Positions 17,590-25,762 of a DNA stretch of 64,000 bases are shown piece after piece (positions within the stretch are counted from its first letter, which is position 1; every line of letters starts with the position of its first letter). Source of the stretch: Neobacillus mesonae. Lineage in GTDB: Bacteria > Bacillota > Bacilli > Bacillales > Cytobacillaceae. The notes under the pieces were generated by a model. The model made no database searches. It was not told where the DNA came from and saw only the letters and a program-made list of their open reading frames with translations. Position numbers and translations under genes: made by a program. The stretch spans positions 41,688 through 105,687 of the forward strand of contig NZ_JAMBNQ010000015.1 in the NCBI RefSeq assembly GCF_023715155.1, written 5' to 3'.

Positions 17590-17697
17590 AAAAAGGCAAA
17601 CCTGTTGAAAAATAGGGACGCAAAGCCGAGGATCTAAGGTAAGTGAGGGACTTGCTAGGATGGCCGGGTTACCTGGAATACGAAAAAGTATTTTAGG
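17590..17697 (+). ncRNA. Cyclic di-GMP-I (GEMM-I) riboswitch upstream of sinI
   Basis: The aptamer signature is clear: GGCAAACC (17595-17602), a P1b-type hairpin closed by a GAAA tetraloop, then GGGACGCAAAGCC, GATCTAAGG, and the 3' part GGATGGCCGGGTTACC. These blocks follow the V. cholerae Vc2 aptamer in order. Immediately downstream, CCTGGAATAC (17672-17681) can pair with GTATTTTAGG (17688-17697). This 10-bp hairpin covers most of the AGGAG ribosome site of sinI and shares bases with the aptamer's 3' end. Ligand binding could therefore free the ribosome site (on-switch); that direction is inference. Confidence 0.9.
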
Positions 17698-17707
17698 AGT
17701 GAGATGA

Positions 17708-17839
17708 GTGATTGTAGAGGAGAAAACGGTTGAAGTACTGGATGAAGAATGGGTGGCACTCATAAATGAGGCAAAAAACCTAGGGTTAACTATAGAGGAA
17801 ATCAAGTCCTTCCTTCACCAACAAAAAGAGTACTCTTAA
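17708..17839 (+). CDS. sinI: SinI-like anti-repressor (43 aa)
   Basis: Start GTG 17708 lies 8 nt after AGGAG (17695-17699). The core LDEEWVALINEAKNLGLTIE, followed by EIKSFL, closely follows the SinI dimerisation helix-loop-helix (B. subtilis LDQEWVELMVEAK...EEIRKYL). SinI binds SinR as a heterodimer and releases SinR from matrix-gene operators. It is shorter than B. subtilis SinI (57), lacking the C-terminal tail. Its cognate sinR is the next gene, convergent instead of downstream in the same operon. It is preceded by a c-di-GMP riboswitch. Confidence 0.85.
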   Translation: MIVEEKTVEVLDEEWVALINEAKNLGLTIEEIKSFLHQQKEYS

Positions 17840-17847
17840 GTACATAT

Positions 17848-17888
17848 AAAAAAGCATTCTGCCAATGAAATGGGCAGAATGCTTTTTT
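17848..17888. terminator. Bidirectional terminator between sinI and sinR
   Basis: Perfect 16-bp stem AAAAAAGCATTCTGCC / GGCAGAATGCTTTTTT, 9-nt loop. It serves both convergent genes. Confidence 0.9.
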
Positions 17889-17912
17889 ATCTATAGGATT
17901 CACTTACTGATT

Positions 17913-18230
17913 TCATTGTTTATTCCGCCATTTGTTAAATTCAAGGAATTCGCGAAATTGATCCTTAGAAACCCCAGAATTCATAGCTTCCTTTACTAAG
18001 TTCATCCAATCATTATCTAATTCAGTTTTATCCACTTGTTCATGTATTAAATGTTCAACAGGAATATTCAATACATGGGCGATTTTTTCAAGGAATTGTA
18101 TCGAAGGATTCTGCTGCAGATTCCTTTCAAGGGAACTTAAATAAGATTTGGCAACACCGGCTTTTTCAGCAAGTTCCGAGAGTGATATTTTCTTTTCTGA
18201 GCGAAATCTTTTTACGCGGTCACCAATCAT
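17913..18230 (-). CDS. sinR: Biofilm/motility master regulator SinR
   Basis: I choose ATG 18230 (MIGDRVKRFRSEKKISLSEL), which matches the known SinR N-terminus; the GTG 9 nt upstream has poor spacing. The 105-residue product has an N-terminal Xre-type helix-turn-helix (LSELAEKAGVAKSYLSSLER) and a C-terminal multimerisation region (NDWMNLVKEAMNSGVSKDQF, then REFLEFNKWR). SinR represses matrix operons (eps, tapA-sipW-tasA) and is inactivated by SinI. Here it is transcribed toward sinI and shares its terminator. Confidence 0.93.
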   Translation of the reverse strand: MIGDRVKRFRSEKKISLSELAEKAGVAKSYLSSLERNLQQNPSIQFLEKIAHVLNIPVEHLIHEQVDKTELDNDWMNLVKEAMNSGVSKDQFREFLEFNKWRNKQ

Positions 18231-18477
18231 GAGTCTCACACACCTAATTCAATATAATATACGTTCATTTTACCAAAAAGAATTAAAAAGAACCATATTA
18301 AGAACAAATCTTATATTACAAAATGATGAAATTTAAATAAAGTTATTTTGAAAAATAAAAAGGATAGGGTTAATATTAATAGTGTTTCCAAATGTATACC
18401 CATGAGTTACTTAAAACAAAGAAAATTATGGTTAATAAATACATAAAATAATAAAAAAAGGAAGGGGACCTTGAGAT

Positions 18478-19227
18478 ATGATCGTCCTAAAATCACAACG
18501 TGAAATTGAAGCCATGAAAAAAGCCGGCGAAATATTAGCTGACTGCCATAAAGAAATTGCAAAAATTATTAAGCCTGGAATAACCACATGGGAGATTGAT
18601 CAGTTTGTGGAAAAATTCTTGAGTGAACATGATGCCACTCCTGAGCAAAAAGGCTATAAAGGGTTTGAATATGCAACCTGTGCAAGTATTAATGATGAAA
18701 TCTGCCATGGATTTCCACGGAAAGAGCCGCTTAATGAAGGCGATATTGTGACAATCGACATGGTTGTTAGATACAATGGGGCACTCGCTGATTCTGCCTG
18801 GTCCTATCCAGTAGGAGAAGTTTCTAAAGAAGCGGAACATTTATTAAAAGTAACAAAGGAAGCACTTTATAAGGGAATTGAACAGGCGGCAGCCGGTAAT
18901 CGTATCGGCGATATCGGCCATGCGATTCAGCAGTATGTCGAGGGAGAAGGACTATCGGTAGTACGCGACTTTATTGGCCATGGCATTGGCGCGGTCATGC
19001 ATGAAAAACCAGATGTTCCGCATTATGGCCTGCCGGGTAAAGGGCTGCGTATTAAAGAGGGAATGGTATTTACCATTGAGCCAATGGTTAATATCGGCAT
19101 GCATTATACGAAAATGGATGATAACGGCTGGACAGCACGCACAGTGGATGGCACCTACTCTGCACAATATGAACATACCATTGCTATCACAAAAGACGGA
19201 CCAATCATCTTAACCGAACAAGAGTAA
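18478..19227 (+). CDS. map: Methionine aminopeptidase, type I (MapB/YflG-like)
   Basis: The 249-residue product has the pita-bread fold signatures: EQKGYKGFEYATCASINDEI, the two metal aspartates in TIDMVVRYNGALADSAW, the histidine in IGHGIGAVMHEKP, and glutamates in FTIEPM and YEHTIAIT. It removes initiator methionine from nascent proteins. The size and the QKGY segment fit the YflG (MapB) branch, a second enzyme in Bacillus, rather than the ribosomal-operon Map. Site GGAAGGGGACC precedes the ATG. Confidence 0.92.
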   Translation: MIVLKSQREIEAMKKAGEILADCHKEIAKIIKPGITTWEIDQFVEKFLSEHDATPEQKGYKGFEYATCASINDEICHGFPRKEPLNEGDIVTIDMVVRYNGALADSAWSYPVGEVSKEAEHLLKVTKEALYKGIEQAAAGNRIGDIGHAIQQYVEGEGLSVVRDFIGHGIGAVMHEKPDVPHYGLPGKGLRIKEGMVFTIEPMVNIGMHYTKMDDNGWTARTVDGTYSAQYEHTIAITKDGPIILTEQE

Positions 19228-19231
19228 AAAA

Positions 19232-19283
19232 ATAGACCATGCGCGGGGAATACTGACGGCTTCCCGTGCGCTGGTCTTTTATT
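19232..19283. terminator. Terminator between map and yfkK
   Basis: Long imperfect stem AGACCATGCGCGGGGAA / TTCCCGTGCGCTGGTCT (19234-19277) with T-rich tail; likely bidirectional between the convergent genes. Confidence 0.8.
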
Positions 19284-19503
19284 TTTTTCTCAAGTTTCCT
19301 AATTCTTCAACTAATGCCTGCATTTCATTAGGGCTGAAGGAGCTTTTCCTGAGGACCATTTCGTAAATTTCCTTTAGTTCCTCATACATTTCTTCATCAA
19401 AGTGAGAGGGTTTAATCGCCCCAAGATTTAAGACCCTTAATTTTTCTTTAATAGTTTCAATCATAAATTCCACATTTTCGACTGTCTTTTGTGATAAATC
19501 CAC
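19279..19503 (-). CDS. yfkK: DUF1128 family protein YfkK
   Basis: Start GTG 19503 follows AAAGGGGGC with good spacing and gives 74 residues starting MDLSQKTVENVEFMIETIKE, the standard YfkK N-terminus. The EMYEELKEIYEMV and MQALVEELGNL helices are conserved in DUF1128. It is a small soluble helical protein of unknown function, present across Bacillus. Its position next to yfkH follows the B. subtilis order. Confidence 0.88.
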   Translation of the reverse strand: MDLSQKTVENVEFMIETIKEKLRVLNLGAIKPSHFDEEMYEELKEIYEMVLRKSSFSPNEMQALVEELGNLRKK

Positions 19504-19663
19504 GTGCAAGCCCCCTTTAGCTTTTAGTTTCATCTTTTCACTTATACGCTATTCTGTCAATACAAACCTTATCTTCTCGTCTAAACTTAGAGGACTTGCA
19601 TCATAGTTCAGTATCAAGCAAAATAAATATAAAACATGTAGATAAAGAAAGGAAAGAATAAAT

Positions 19664-20002
19664 ATGACAAAGAAAAATCTTTTTTGGAAAGGAATGTTCC
19701 TGGGGGCACTTGCAGGGGGAGCCGTTAGTTTATTTGATAGAAATACCCGTGAGGTAATGAAGGGAAATGTCCAAAAAGCTTCCAGCAAGGTATATGACAC
19801 GGTTAAACATCCGAAAGAAACTGTGACAAAAATCAAATCTATGATTGACGAAGTAAGTGAGGATTTTGCCTATCTTACTGACAAAGTTGAAGAAATTCGT
19901 GAATTAACACCGCAGGTAACTGATATCATAAAGGAAACAAAGGATACTTTTACGAAAGATGACGATAACGAGCTGATGGAGGATCTGATTGAACGAAAAT
20001 AA
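19664..20002 (+). CDS. YtxH-domain protein (general-stress-type)
   Basis: The 112-residue product has a single N-terminal hydrophobic helix (FWKGMFLGALAGGAVSLF, residues ~7-24) and a long charged helical tail with heptad-like Val/Ile spacing. The GAxAGGAVSLFD-R-TR block is typical of the YtxH family, which contains stress-induced membrane-anchored proteins. It is 27 bp upstream of yfkH and probably in the same operon. Biochemical role unknown. Confidence 0.8.
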   Translation: MTKKNLFWKGMFLGALAGGAVSLFDRNTREVMKGNVQKASSKVYDTVKHPKETVTKIKSMIDEVSEDFAYLTDKVEEIRELTPQVTDIIKETKDTFTKDDDNELMEDLIERK

Positions 20003-20029
20003 GTCATTGTGTAAAAAGGAGAGGTGATG

Positions 20030-20866
20030 ATGGAAAAGAATAAAAATGTCCGTTCCTCCTTAATACGATTACTTTGGCACCGGATCAGTGAAGACGATAT
20101 CCCGGGATTAAGTGCTCAACTGGCCTATTATTTCCTGCTTTCACTTTTCCCGCTTTTAATTGTTTTGTTTACATTAATTCCCTATATTCCAATCACGCAG
20201 CAGGATATGCTTGGAATTATTCGGGAATTTGCCCCAGTAGATGCCATGGTATTCATTGAAAAAACAATTCATGAAATTATGAGCCACCGCAGTGGGGGAT
20301 TGCTGTCATTCGGGATTATCGGGACCATTTGGTCGGCATCCAATGGAATTAATGCTATTGTGAGGGCATTTAATAAAGCCTACAATGTACCGGAAAGCAG
20401 GTCATTCATTGTAGCAAGGGGAATGGCGGTTCTTCTTACATTTGGCATGATTTTTGTTTTTTTATTGGCCTTGATTTTACCAATATTCGGCAGAGAAATC
20501 GGCGAATTTATTTTTACTCAATTTGGCTATACTGATTTATTTCTTAATTTATGGCATACGTTAAGCATTGTCATTAGTGCGATTATTTTGTTTATTGTTT
20601 TTACAGGTTTATATTGGATTGCGCCGAATGTCCGGCTCCGTTGCAGAAGTGCATTTCCAGGGGCTGTTTTTGCTGCTATTGGATGGATTGTTTCGTCGCT
20701 GGGCTTTTCCTTTTATGTCAGTAACTTTAGCAACTATACGGTCACGTATGGAAGTATTGGGGCTATCATTGTTTTGATGATATGGCTGTATATTTCCGCT
20801 TTCATTATAATTCTGGGGGGCGAAATCAATGCTTTTTACAGTGAAAAAAACCGCTCCAACTGCTAA
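20030..20866 (+). CDS. yfkH: YihY/BrkB family membrane protein YfkH
   Basis: Three candidate starts (GTG 20024, ATG 20027, ATG 20030) follow AAAGGAG; 20030 has the best spacing. The ~278-residue product has the family hallmark IPGLSAQLAYYFLLSLFPLL near the N-terminus, five to six membrane spans, and the later block NVRLRCRSAFPGAVFAAIGW. The family was once called ribonuclease BN by mistake; its role is unknown, possibly envelope transport. In B. subtilis it lies in the same yfk neighbourhood. Confidence 0.9.
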   Translation: MEKNKNVRSSLIRLLWHRISEDDIPGLSAQLAYYFLLSLFPLLIVLFTLIPYIPITQQDMLGIIREFAPVDAMVFIEKTIHEIMSHRSGGLLSFGIIGTIWSASNGINAIVRAFNKAYNVPESRSFIVARGMAVLLTFGMIFVFLLALILPIFGREIGEFIFTQFGYTDLFLNLWHTLSIVISAIILFIVFTGLYWIAPNVRLRCRSAFPGAVFAAIGWIVSSLGFSFYVSNFSNYTVTYGSIGAIIVLMIWLYISAFIIILGGEINAFYSEKNRSNC

Positions 20867-20962
20867 TAGTTACCTTTATGAAAATAATTTATCTGACCAA
20901 ACTAGATATAGGGCCGCGGTACGATGGGTACTAAAGGCTCTCAAATAAGGGAGGTTAGGACA

Positions 20963-21067
20963 TTGACTAAACATACGAAAAAAGATGGCAGTACGAAACA
21001 AAAGGGTAAAGGCAGCAAGGGAAATAAAACATCTGGATCCGCGAATGGATCTAACGGATATCACTAA
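20963..21067 (+). CDS. Small Lys/Gly/Ser-rich protein (34 aa), unknown
   Basis: TTG 20963 follows GGGAGG at good spacing. The frame encodes MTKHTKKDGSTKQKGKGSKG, then NKTSGSANGSNGYH. It is strongly basic and disordered, similar in composition to minor small acid-soluble spore proteins, but I do not recognise a specific family. It ends just before the terminator shared with the P-type ATPase gene. Confidence 0.5.
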   Translation: MTKHTKKDGSTKQKGKGSKGNKTSGSANGSNGYH

Positions 21068-21084
21068 CCATATAAAAATGGCAC

Positions 21085-21116
21085 AAAAAGACCGGGGGAA
21101 AAATCACCCGGTCTTA
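21085..21116 (-). terminator. Terminator of the P-type ATPase gene
   Basis: Stem AAGACCGGG / CCCGGTCTT; on the minus strand it is followed by a T run directly past the ATPase stop. Confidence 0.8.
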
Positions 21117-23030
21117 AGATTTTAGTAATCGCAGGCTGTTTAAAATAACAAGGATGGTACTTCCTTCATGGCCGATAACCCCAAAGGGCAGATCAATGAA
21201 TTGAAAGAAATTAGAGCAAATCAAAACCATAATAACAGATATGGAGAAAATAACATTCTGTTTAATGATTCGGTTCATTCGTTGTGAAAGACGGACAGCC
21301 TCGGAAATTCTCGGCAGGTCGTTCTTCATCAAGACGACATCAGCTGTTTCTAATGCGACATCGGTTCCTCCCCCCATTGCAATACCTACATTGGCAATTG
21401 CCAGGGCTGGTGCGTCATTGATTCCGTCGCCAACCATTGCTACGGTTTGATATTTTGATTTTAGTTCTTTTAGATGATCTACCTTCGTTTGCGGAAGACA
21501 TTCTGCAAAAAACTCCTCAACATGGCTTTCTGCCGCAATGGCTCTTGCTGTTTTTTCACTGTCCCCGGTTAGCATGATGGTTCGGATTCCTTGTTTTTTC
21601 AAATGGTCAATCGCAAGCTTTGTTTCCTCGCGAACCACGTCTTTTAAGGCAATCATTGCACTGAGTTCTCCATCAATTTCAATAAAAACAAGCGTATTTC
21701 CCTGTTCTGCTAATTCCTTAACTTTTCCATCAGCAAAGTTCTCGACCGCTTCTTTTCCAACAAACGCGGCTTTTCCAATTTTCCATTGTTCGCCGCTGAT
21801 TTTCGCCTTGATCCCCCAGCCTGGAACATCTTCTAAACTGTCAGGGGCGAGAAGATCCTGTTTTAGATGTTGTTTCGCATATTTTACAATGGCTTGTGCC
21901 AGCGGGTGATTTGACTGATTTTCAATTGAAGCTGCTTTTAAAATCAAACTATCGCGGTCAAGCGTGTCTTTTACAATGATATTTGTTACTTCTGGTTTTC
22001 CCTTTGTCAGGGTGCCGGTTTTATCAAAGGCAATCGCTCCTAAATGGCTCAAGTTTTCTAAGTGGACACCGCCTTTTACGAGAATCCCATGCCGTGCCCC
22101 ATTTGAAATGGCCGAGAGTGTTGCCGGCATAATGGACGCTACCAGAGCGCAGGGGGAGGCGACCACTAATAAAATCATGGAGCGATAAAAGGATTCATGC
22201 CAGGTCCAGCCTAATACAAAGTGAGGCACGAAAAACATTGCTACAACAACTAGGAGAACTATTTTTACATATGTTCCTTCAAATCGCTCAATGAACAGCT
22301 GGGAAGGTGATTTTTCGCTTTGGGCGGATTGAACAAGCTGAATAATCTTTTGAAATAATGTATCGCTGCTAGCCTTTGCCACACGGGCGGTAATGGCACC
22401 AGACATATTGACCGTTCCGGCAAAAACCTCATCATCACTGCCTTTGGAAACAGGCATGGATTCCCCGGTAATAGCAGCTTCGTCAATATTGGTATGACCC
22501 TTTATAATAATTCCATCCGATGGGACACGCTCACCAGGTTTAATTAAAATGTGATCACCAACCCGAAGCTCCGAAACTGGTACGCGTTGTTCTGTGCCGT
22601 TTACAATGAGAAGCGCCTCTTCAGGCTGCAGCTCCATTAGGGAGGAAATTTCTTTATGGCTTTTATTCATGGTATAAGTCTCAAGGGCCCCGCTGACTGC
22701 AAAAATAAAGATCAGCACCGCTCCTTCTGTCCAGTAGCCTATAATCGCAGACCCTATTGCTGCAAAAACCATCAGCATCTCCACGTTTAATTCTTTATTT
22801 TCAATGGTTGCTTCAATACCTTCCTGTGCCTTGGCGAAGCCGCCAATTACGAATGCCAGCAGGTAGGCAAGAATGGAATAAAACTCCAATTCATATTTAT
22901 CAAAGATCCAGCCTGCAACAATTAGCACTCCGCTTACACCTGCAGCTATCAGCTCAGCATGCGGTTTTACTTTTTCAAAGAAGCCGGCTTTGGGCATTCC
23001 CTTCGTTAGGGTTTTCGCTTCGGTATTCAT
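21114..23030 (-). CDS. zosA: Heavy-metal P1B-type ATPase, ZosA-like
   Basis: The 638-residue protein has no N-terminal metal-binding domain and matches B. subtilis ZosA (YkvW) in length. It shows the P1B transmembrane motif SPCALVASIMPATLS, the phosphorylation site DKTGTLTKGKP, the nucleotide-site HPLAQAIVKY segment, GDGINDAPALA, and a final HEGSTILVILNSLRLL helix. ZosA imports zinc during peroxide stress under PerR control. A PerR/Fur-like palindrome upstream (23163-23177) supports this assignment; CadA-type export is the alternative. Site AAGGAGGAG precedes the ATG. Confidence 0.85.
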   Translation of the reverse strand: MNTEAKTLTKGMPKAGFFEKVKPHAELIAAGVSGVLIVAGWIFDKYELEFYSILAYLLAFVIGGFAKAQEGIEATIENKELNVEMLMVFAAIGSAIIGYWTEGAVLIFIFAVSGALETYTMNKSHKEISSLMELQPEEALLIVNGTEQRVPVSELRVGDHILIKPGERVPSDGIIIKGHTNIDEAAITGESMPVSKGSDDEVFAGTVNMSGAITARVAKASSDTLFQKIIQLVQSAQSEKSPSQLFIERFEGTYVKIVLLVVVAMFFVPHFVLGWTWHESFYRSMILLVVASPCALVASIMPATLSAISNGARHGILVKGGVHLENLSHLGAIAFDKTGTLTKGKPEVTNIIVKDTLDRDSLILKAASIENQSNHPLAQAIVKYAKQHLKQDLLAPDSLEDVPGWGIKAKISGEQWKIGKAAFVGKEAVENFADGKVKELAEQGNTLVFIEIDGELSAMIALKDVVREETKLAIDHLKKQGIRTIMLTGDSEKTARAIAAESHVEEFFAECLPQTKVDHLKELKSKYQTVAMVGDGINDAPALAIANVGIAMGGGTDVALETADVVLMKNDLPRISEAVRLSQRMNRIIKQNVIFSISVIMVLICSNFFQFIDLPFGVIGHEGSTILVILNSLRLLKS

Positions 23031-23106
23031 TTGTTTCTCCTCCTTAGGAAAATTATAGTTTATGAAAAGCTATTGGTCAATTATAACTGATAAAATGAAT
23101 ACCTAA

Positions 23107-23177
23107 TTGATAATAGAAATCATTATATATATCTATTTGTAGGAATTTATATATTTAACAATTGATAATTATTATTA
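23107..23177 (-). promoter_or_regulatory. PerR/Fur-type operators upstream of the ATPase gene
   Basis: Two AT-rich palindromes lie 80-150 bp ahead of the gene. TGATAATTATTATTA (23163-23177) agrees with the PerR box TTATAATTATTATAA at 13 of 15 positions. GATAATAGAAATCATTATA (about 23109-23127) agrees with the 19-bp Fur consensus at about 14. B. subtilis zosA is PerR-repressed, so PerR is the likelier regulator. Confidence 0.65.
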
Positions 23178-23228
23178 TTTATAGTCAAACTCCAATTGAT
23201 AAAAATAATCAACCTCACTACCCCTAAA

Positions 23229-23262
23229 AAACACGAAAGCTGTCATCGAATGATGACAGCAG
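23229..23262 (-). terminator. Terminator of yfkF
   Basis: 9-bp stem GCTGTCATC / GATGACAGC with a 4-nt loop. Read on the minus strand it ends in a T-rich tail (TTTCGTGTTTTTT). It is 70 bp beyond the yfkF stop. Confidence 0.7.
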
Positions 23263-23327
23263 AATTCCTAATTATTATTTTATTTTATCTTACCACATAT
23301 TGTATGCACTGAATATGAAATTGCTGA

Positions 23328-24503
23328 CTATATTTCTTTTTGAGGAATAAGCTGCGTTCTTTTTCCAAAAATAAAAATAATAAATGAAATAGAAAGAAGA
23401 ATAGTACTAATAATATAAAAGTAACTAACATTCTGCAGGTATTTGATAAATAAGCCGCCGATGATAGGTCCAGAGAGGCTGCCCAGGCTGAAAAACATCC
23501 CGCATAATAAATTTCCTGTCGGCAATAAGTCTTTGGGCACTAAATCGGTCATAAAGCTGATTCCCAGCGAGAAGGTTGAACCGACAAGCATTCCCGAAAT
23601 CAGAATGGCCATACATAAGCCGATTGTAGAATGCTCCAAAAAGCTTGCCGCCGTAAAGCTGCAAAAGCCCAGGAAAAGAACGGTCATGAGGACCTTTCTT
23701 CTGCCAAGTTGATCACTTAACATCCCTAAGGGCAGCTGAGTAAGGATACTGCCAATAGCAAATGCCGATAATACAAGGGAAACAGTTGAAACATTCATAT
23801 TTGTTCTTAGGGCATATATGGGAAAAATGCCATTAAGAGATGATTCTAAGAAACCATATCCTAATGGCGGTAAAAAGGCCACCCAGGCAGCTTTTAATGC
23901 TTTTCGGAACTGCCTAAGGGTGGCAAGAAAAGAAGTAACGTTTACCTCTTGCTCAGGATGGGCATTTTTTAATGTAAATACGAACACCCAGCCAATAAAG
24001 CAAATGATGGAGGAAATAGCAAATGGCAATGCTTCATTCACATTGACTAATGGCGTCATCAATGGGCCGGCGGCAAAACCGATTCCAAAAAATAAACCAT
24101 ATAATGAGATGTTTCTTCCTCTCTTATCTGCTGGGGAAAAGGTGGTAATCCATGTCTGGGTTGCAAAATGAAGGGCATGATCGCCAATTCCGATGACCAT
24201 TCTTAAAGCGAACCAGAACCAAAACGTTTTCCATAGTGGAAATAGTGCAAGTGAGGCAACAACAAGTCCGCCTCCAAAGATAATAACTGGTTTATAGCCA
24301 AATTTTCGAAGCTGCGGTTCCATAAATGGAGAAACGAGCAAAATGCCTATATAAAGAGCTGTGGCATTCAGGCCGTTTAAACTAGATGACACACCGGATT
24401 TTTCGAAAATGACCGCAATTAATGGGAGCAGCATCCCTTGGGAAAAGCCAGATACCGCAACAATTAAAACAAGAATCCATAAAAGAAAACAATTTTTATT
24501 CAT
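23328..24503 (-). CDS. yfkF: Major facilitator superfamily transporter YfkF-like
   Basis: The 391-residue product has 12 predicted membrane spans in two sets of six. The MFS signature between TM2 and TM3 is degenerate, but the inter-repeat loop motif GMLSDQLGRRKVLM (DxxGRRxV) is intact at about residues 258-271. Site GAGGAAACC precedes ATG 24503. In B. subtilis the gene next to chaA (yfkE) is the MFS transporter yfkF, in the same divergent arrangement. The substrate is unknown. Confidence 0.82.
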   Translation of the reverse strand: MNKNCFLLWILVLIVAVSGFSQGMLLPLIAVIFEKSGVSSSLNGLNATALYIGILLVSPFMEPQLRKFGYKPVIIFGGGLVVASLALFPLWKTFWFWFALRMVIGIGDHALHFATQTWITTFSPADKRGRNISLYGLFFGIGFAAGPLMTPLVNVNEALPFAISSIICFIGWVFVFTLKNAHPEQEVNVTSFLATLRQFRKALKAAWVAFLPPLGYGFLESSLNGIFPIYALRTNMNVSTVSLVLSAFAIGSILTQLPLGMLSDQLGRRKVLMTVLFLGFCSFTAASFLEHSTIGLCMAILISGMLVGSTFSLGISFMTDLVPKDLLPTGNLLCGMFFSLGSLSGPIIGGLFIKYLQNVSYFYIISTILLSISFIIFIFGKRTQLIPQKEI

Positions 24504-24652
24504 AAAGGTTTCCTCATTTGTAAAATAGTTCTTTCATGATGGTAACGAGAATATTGAGTTTTTGCAAGAAATATATTGTGTTGTCATTTTTATTAATGGT
24601 ATTGTTTTTATTGGAAATTGAGGAAATGATTGTATTAAGGAGGGAAAGTCCG

Positions 24653-25708
24653 TTGACAAATAAGATCTTTATGCTGATGACCTTTATTGGTGTTCCAGTA
24701 TCACTTATTGGAACTTTTATGCATTGGCCAAGTATTCTTTTATTTATTATATACTGTTTAACCATTGTTGCTTTATCGAGTTATATGGGAAGGGCGACAG
24801 AAAGCCTGGCGATTGTGGCAGGTCCGAGAATTGGCGGATTATTAAATGCAACGTTTGGTAATGCCGTTGAGCTGATCATTTCCATCTTTTCATTAAAAGC
24901 AGGACTCGTAGGAGTTGTTCTTGCGTCTTTGACCGGTTCTGTTTTAGGAAATTTACTGCTCGTGGCTGGACTTTCTTTTTTTGTTGGAGGATTGAAATTT
25001 AAACGGCAGAAATTTAATGTGTATGATGCACGTCATAATTCAGGACTGCTGATGTTTGCCATAATTGTGGCCTTTGTCATCCCTGAAGTATTTTCGGTGG
25101 ATATGAGCGGGACGAAAAAATTATCTCTAAGTATAGGCATTTCCATTACCTTAATTTTGCTATATTTAGCGGCATTATTTTTCAAGCTGGTTACACACCG
25201 CGGGGTCTATCAATCCGATGTACCGGCTGATCATCATGATGAAGAGCCGGAATGGGGAATTGGAAGATCCATTGGTGTTTTATTAATAGCAACCCTTATT
25301 GTGGCTTATATATCTGAACACCTTGTCCATACATTTGAATATGTGGCAGAATCATTCGGGTGGTCAGAGCTGTTTATCGGTATAATTATTGTGGCAATTG
25401 TCGGAAATGCCGCAGAACACGCTTCTGCCGTGTTAATGGCAGTGAAAAACAAAATGGATGTCGCTGTTGAAATCGCAATAGGTTCCACCCTTCAGGTCGC
25501 CATGTTTGTAGCTCCAGTGCTTGTTCTATTATCATTATTCTTTGATAAAACCATGCCGCTGTTGTTCACCTGGCAGGAGCTTATCGCCATGGTTTCATCC
25601 GTCCTTTTAATGGTCGTTATATCCAATGACGGTGAAACGAACTGGTTTGAAGGTCTGACATTATTGGCGGCCTATATCATTATGGGGATAGGATTCTACT
25701 TATTATAG
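24653..25708 (+). CDS. chaA: Calcium/cation:proton antiporter ChaA (YfkE), CaCA family
   Basis: TTG 24653 follows AAGGAGGG and yields 351 residues, identical in length to B. subtilis ChaA; the upstream frame from 24536 overlaps the divergent promoter region and lacks a site. The two inverted alpha-repeats of CaCA exchangers are present: GGLLNATFGNAVELIISIFSL (~59-80) and VGNAAEHASAVLMAVKNKMD (~248-268), each with the cation-binding Glu in a GN-A-E motif. An acidic loop (HHDEEPEW) separates the halves. It exports Ca2+ in exchange for protons. Confidence 0.93.
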   Translation: MTNKIFMLMTFIGVPVSLIGTFMHWPSILLFIIYCLTIVALSSYMGRATESLAIVAGPRIGGLLNATFGNAVELIISIFSLKAGLVGVVLASLTGSVLGNLLLVAGLSFFVGGLKFKRQKFNVYDARHNSGLLMFAIIVAFVIPEVFSVDMSGTKKLSLSIGISITLILLYLAALFFKLVTHRGVYQSDVPADHHDEEPEWGIGRSIGVLLIATLIVAYISEHLVHTFEYVAESFGWSELFIGIIIVAIVGNAAEHASAVLMAVKNKMDVAVEIAIGSTLQVAMFVAPVLVLLSLFFDKTMPLLFTWQELIAMVSSVLLMVVISNDGETNWFEGLTLLAAYIIMGIGFYLL

Positions 25709-25720
25709 CGGGATAAATAC

Positions 25721-25762
25721 AAAAAAGACTCTAAACCTGGGGCGGTTTAGAGTCTTTTTTGT
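25721..25762 (+). terminator. Terminator after chaA
   Basis: 17-bp stem AAAAAAGACTCTAAACC / GGTTTAGAGTCTTTTTT with a short loop. Confidence 0.9.

Noticed and set aside
24536..24652. N-terminal extension of ChaA
   Set aside because: It overlaps the divergent promoter region; starting at TTG 24653 gives the exact family length and a good ribosome site.
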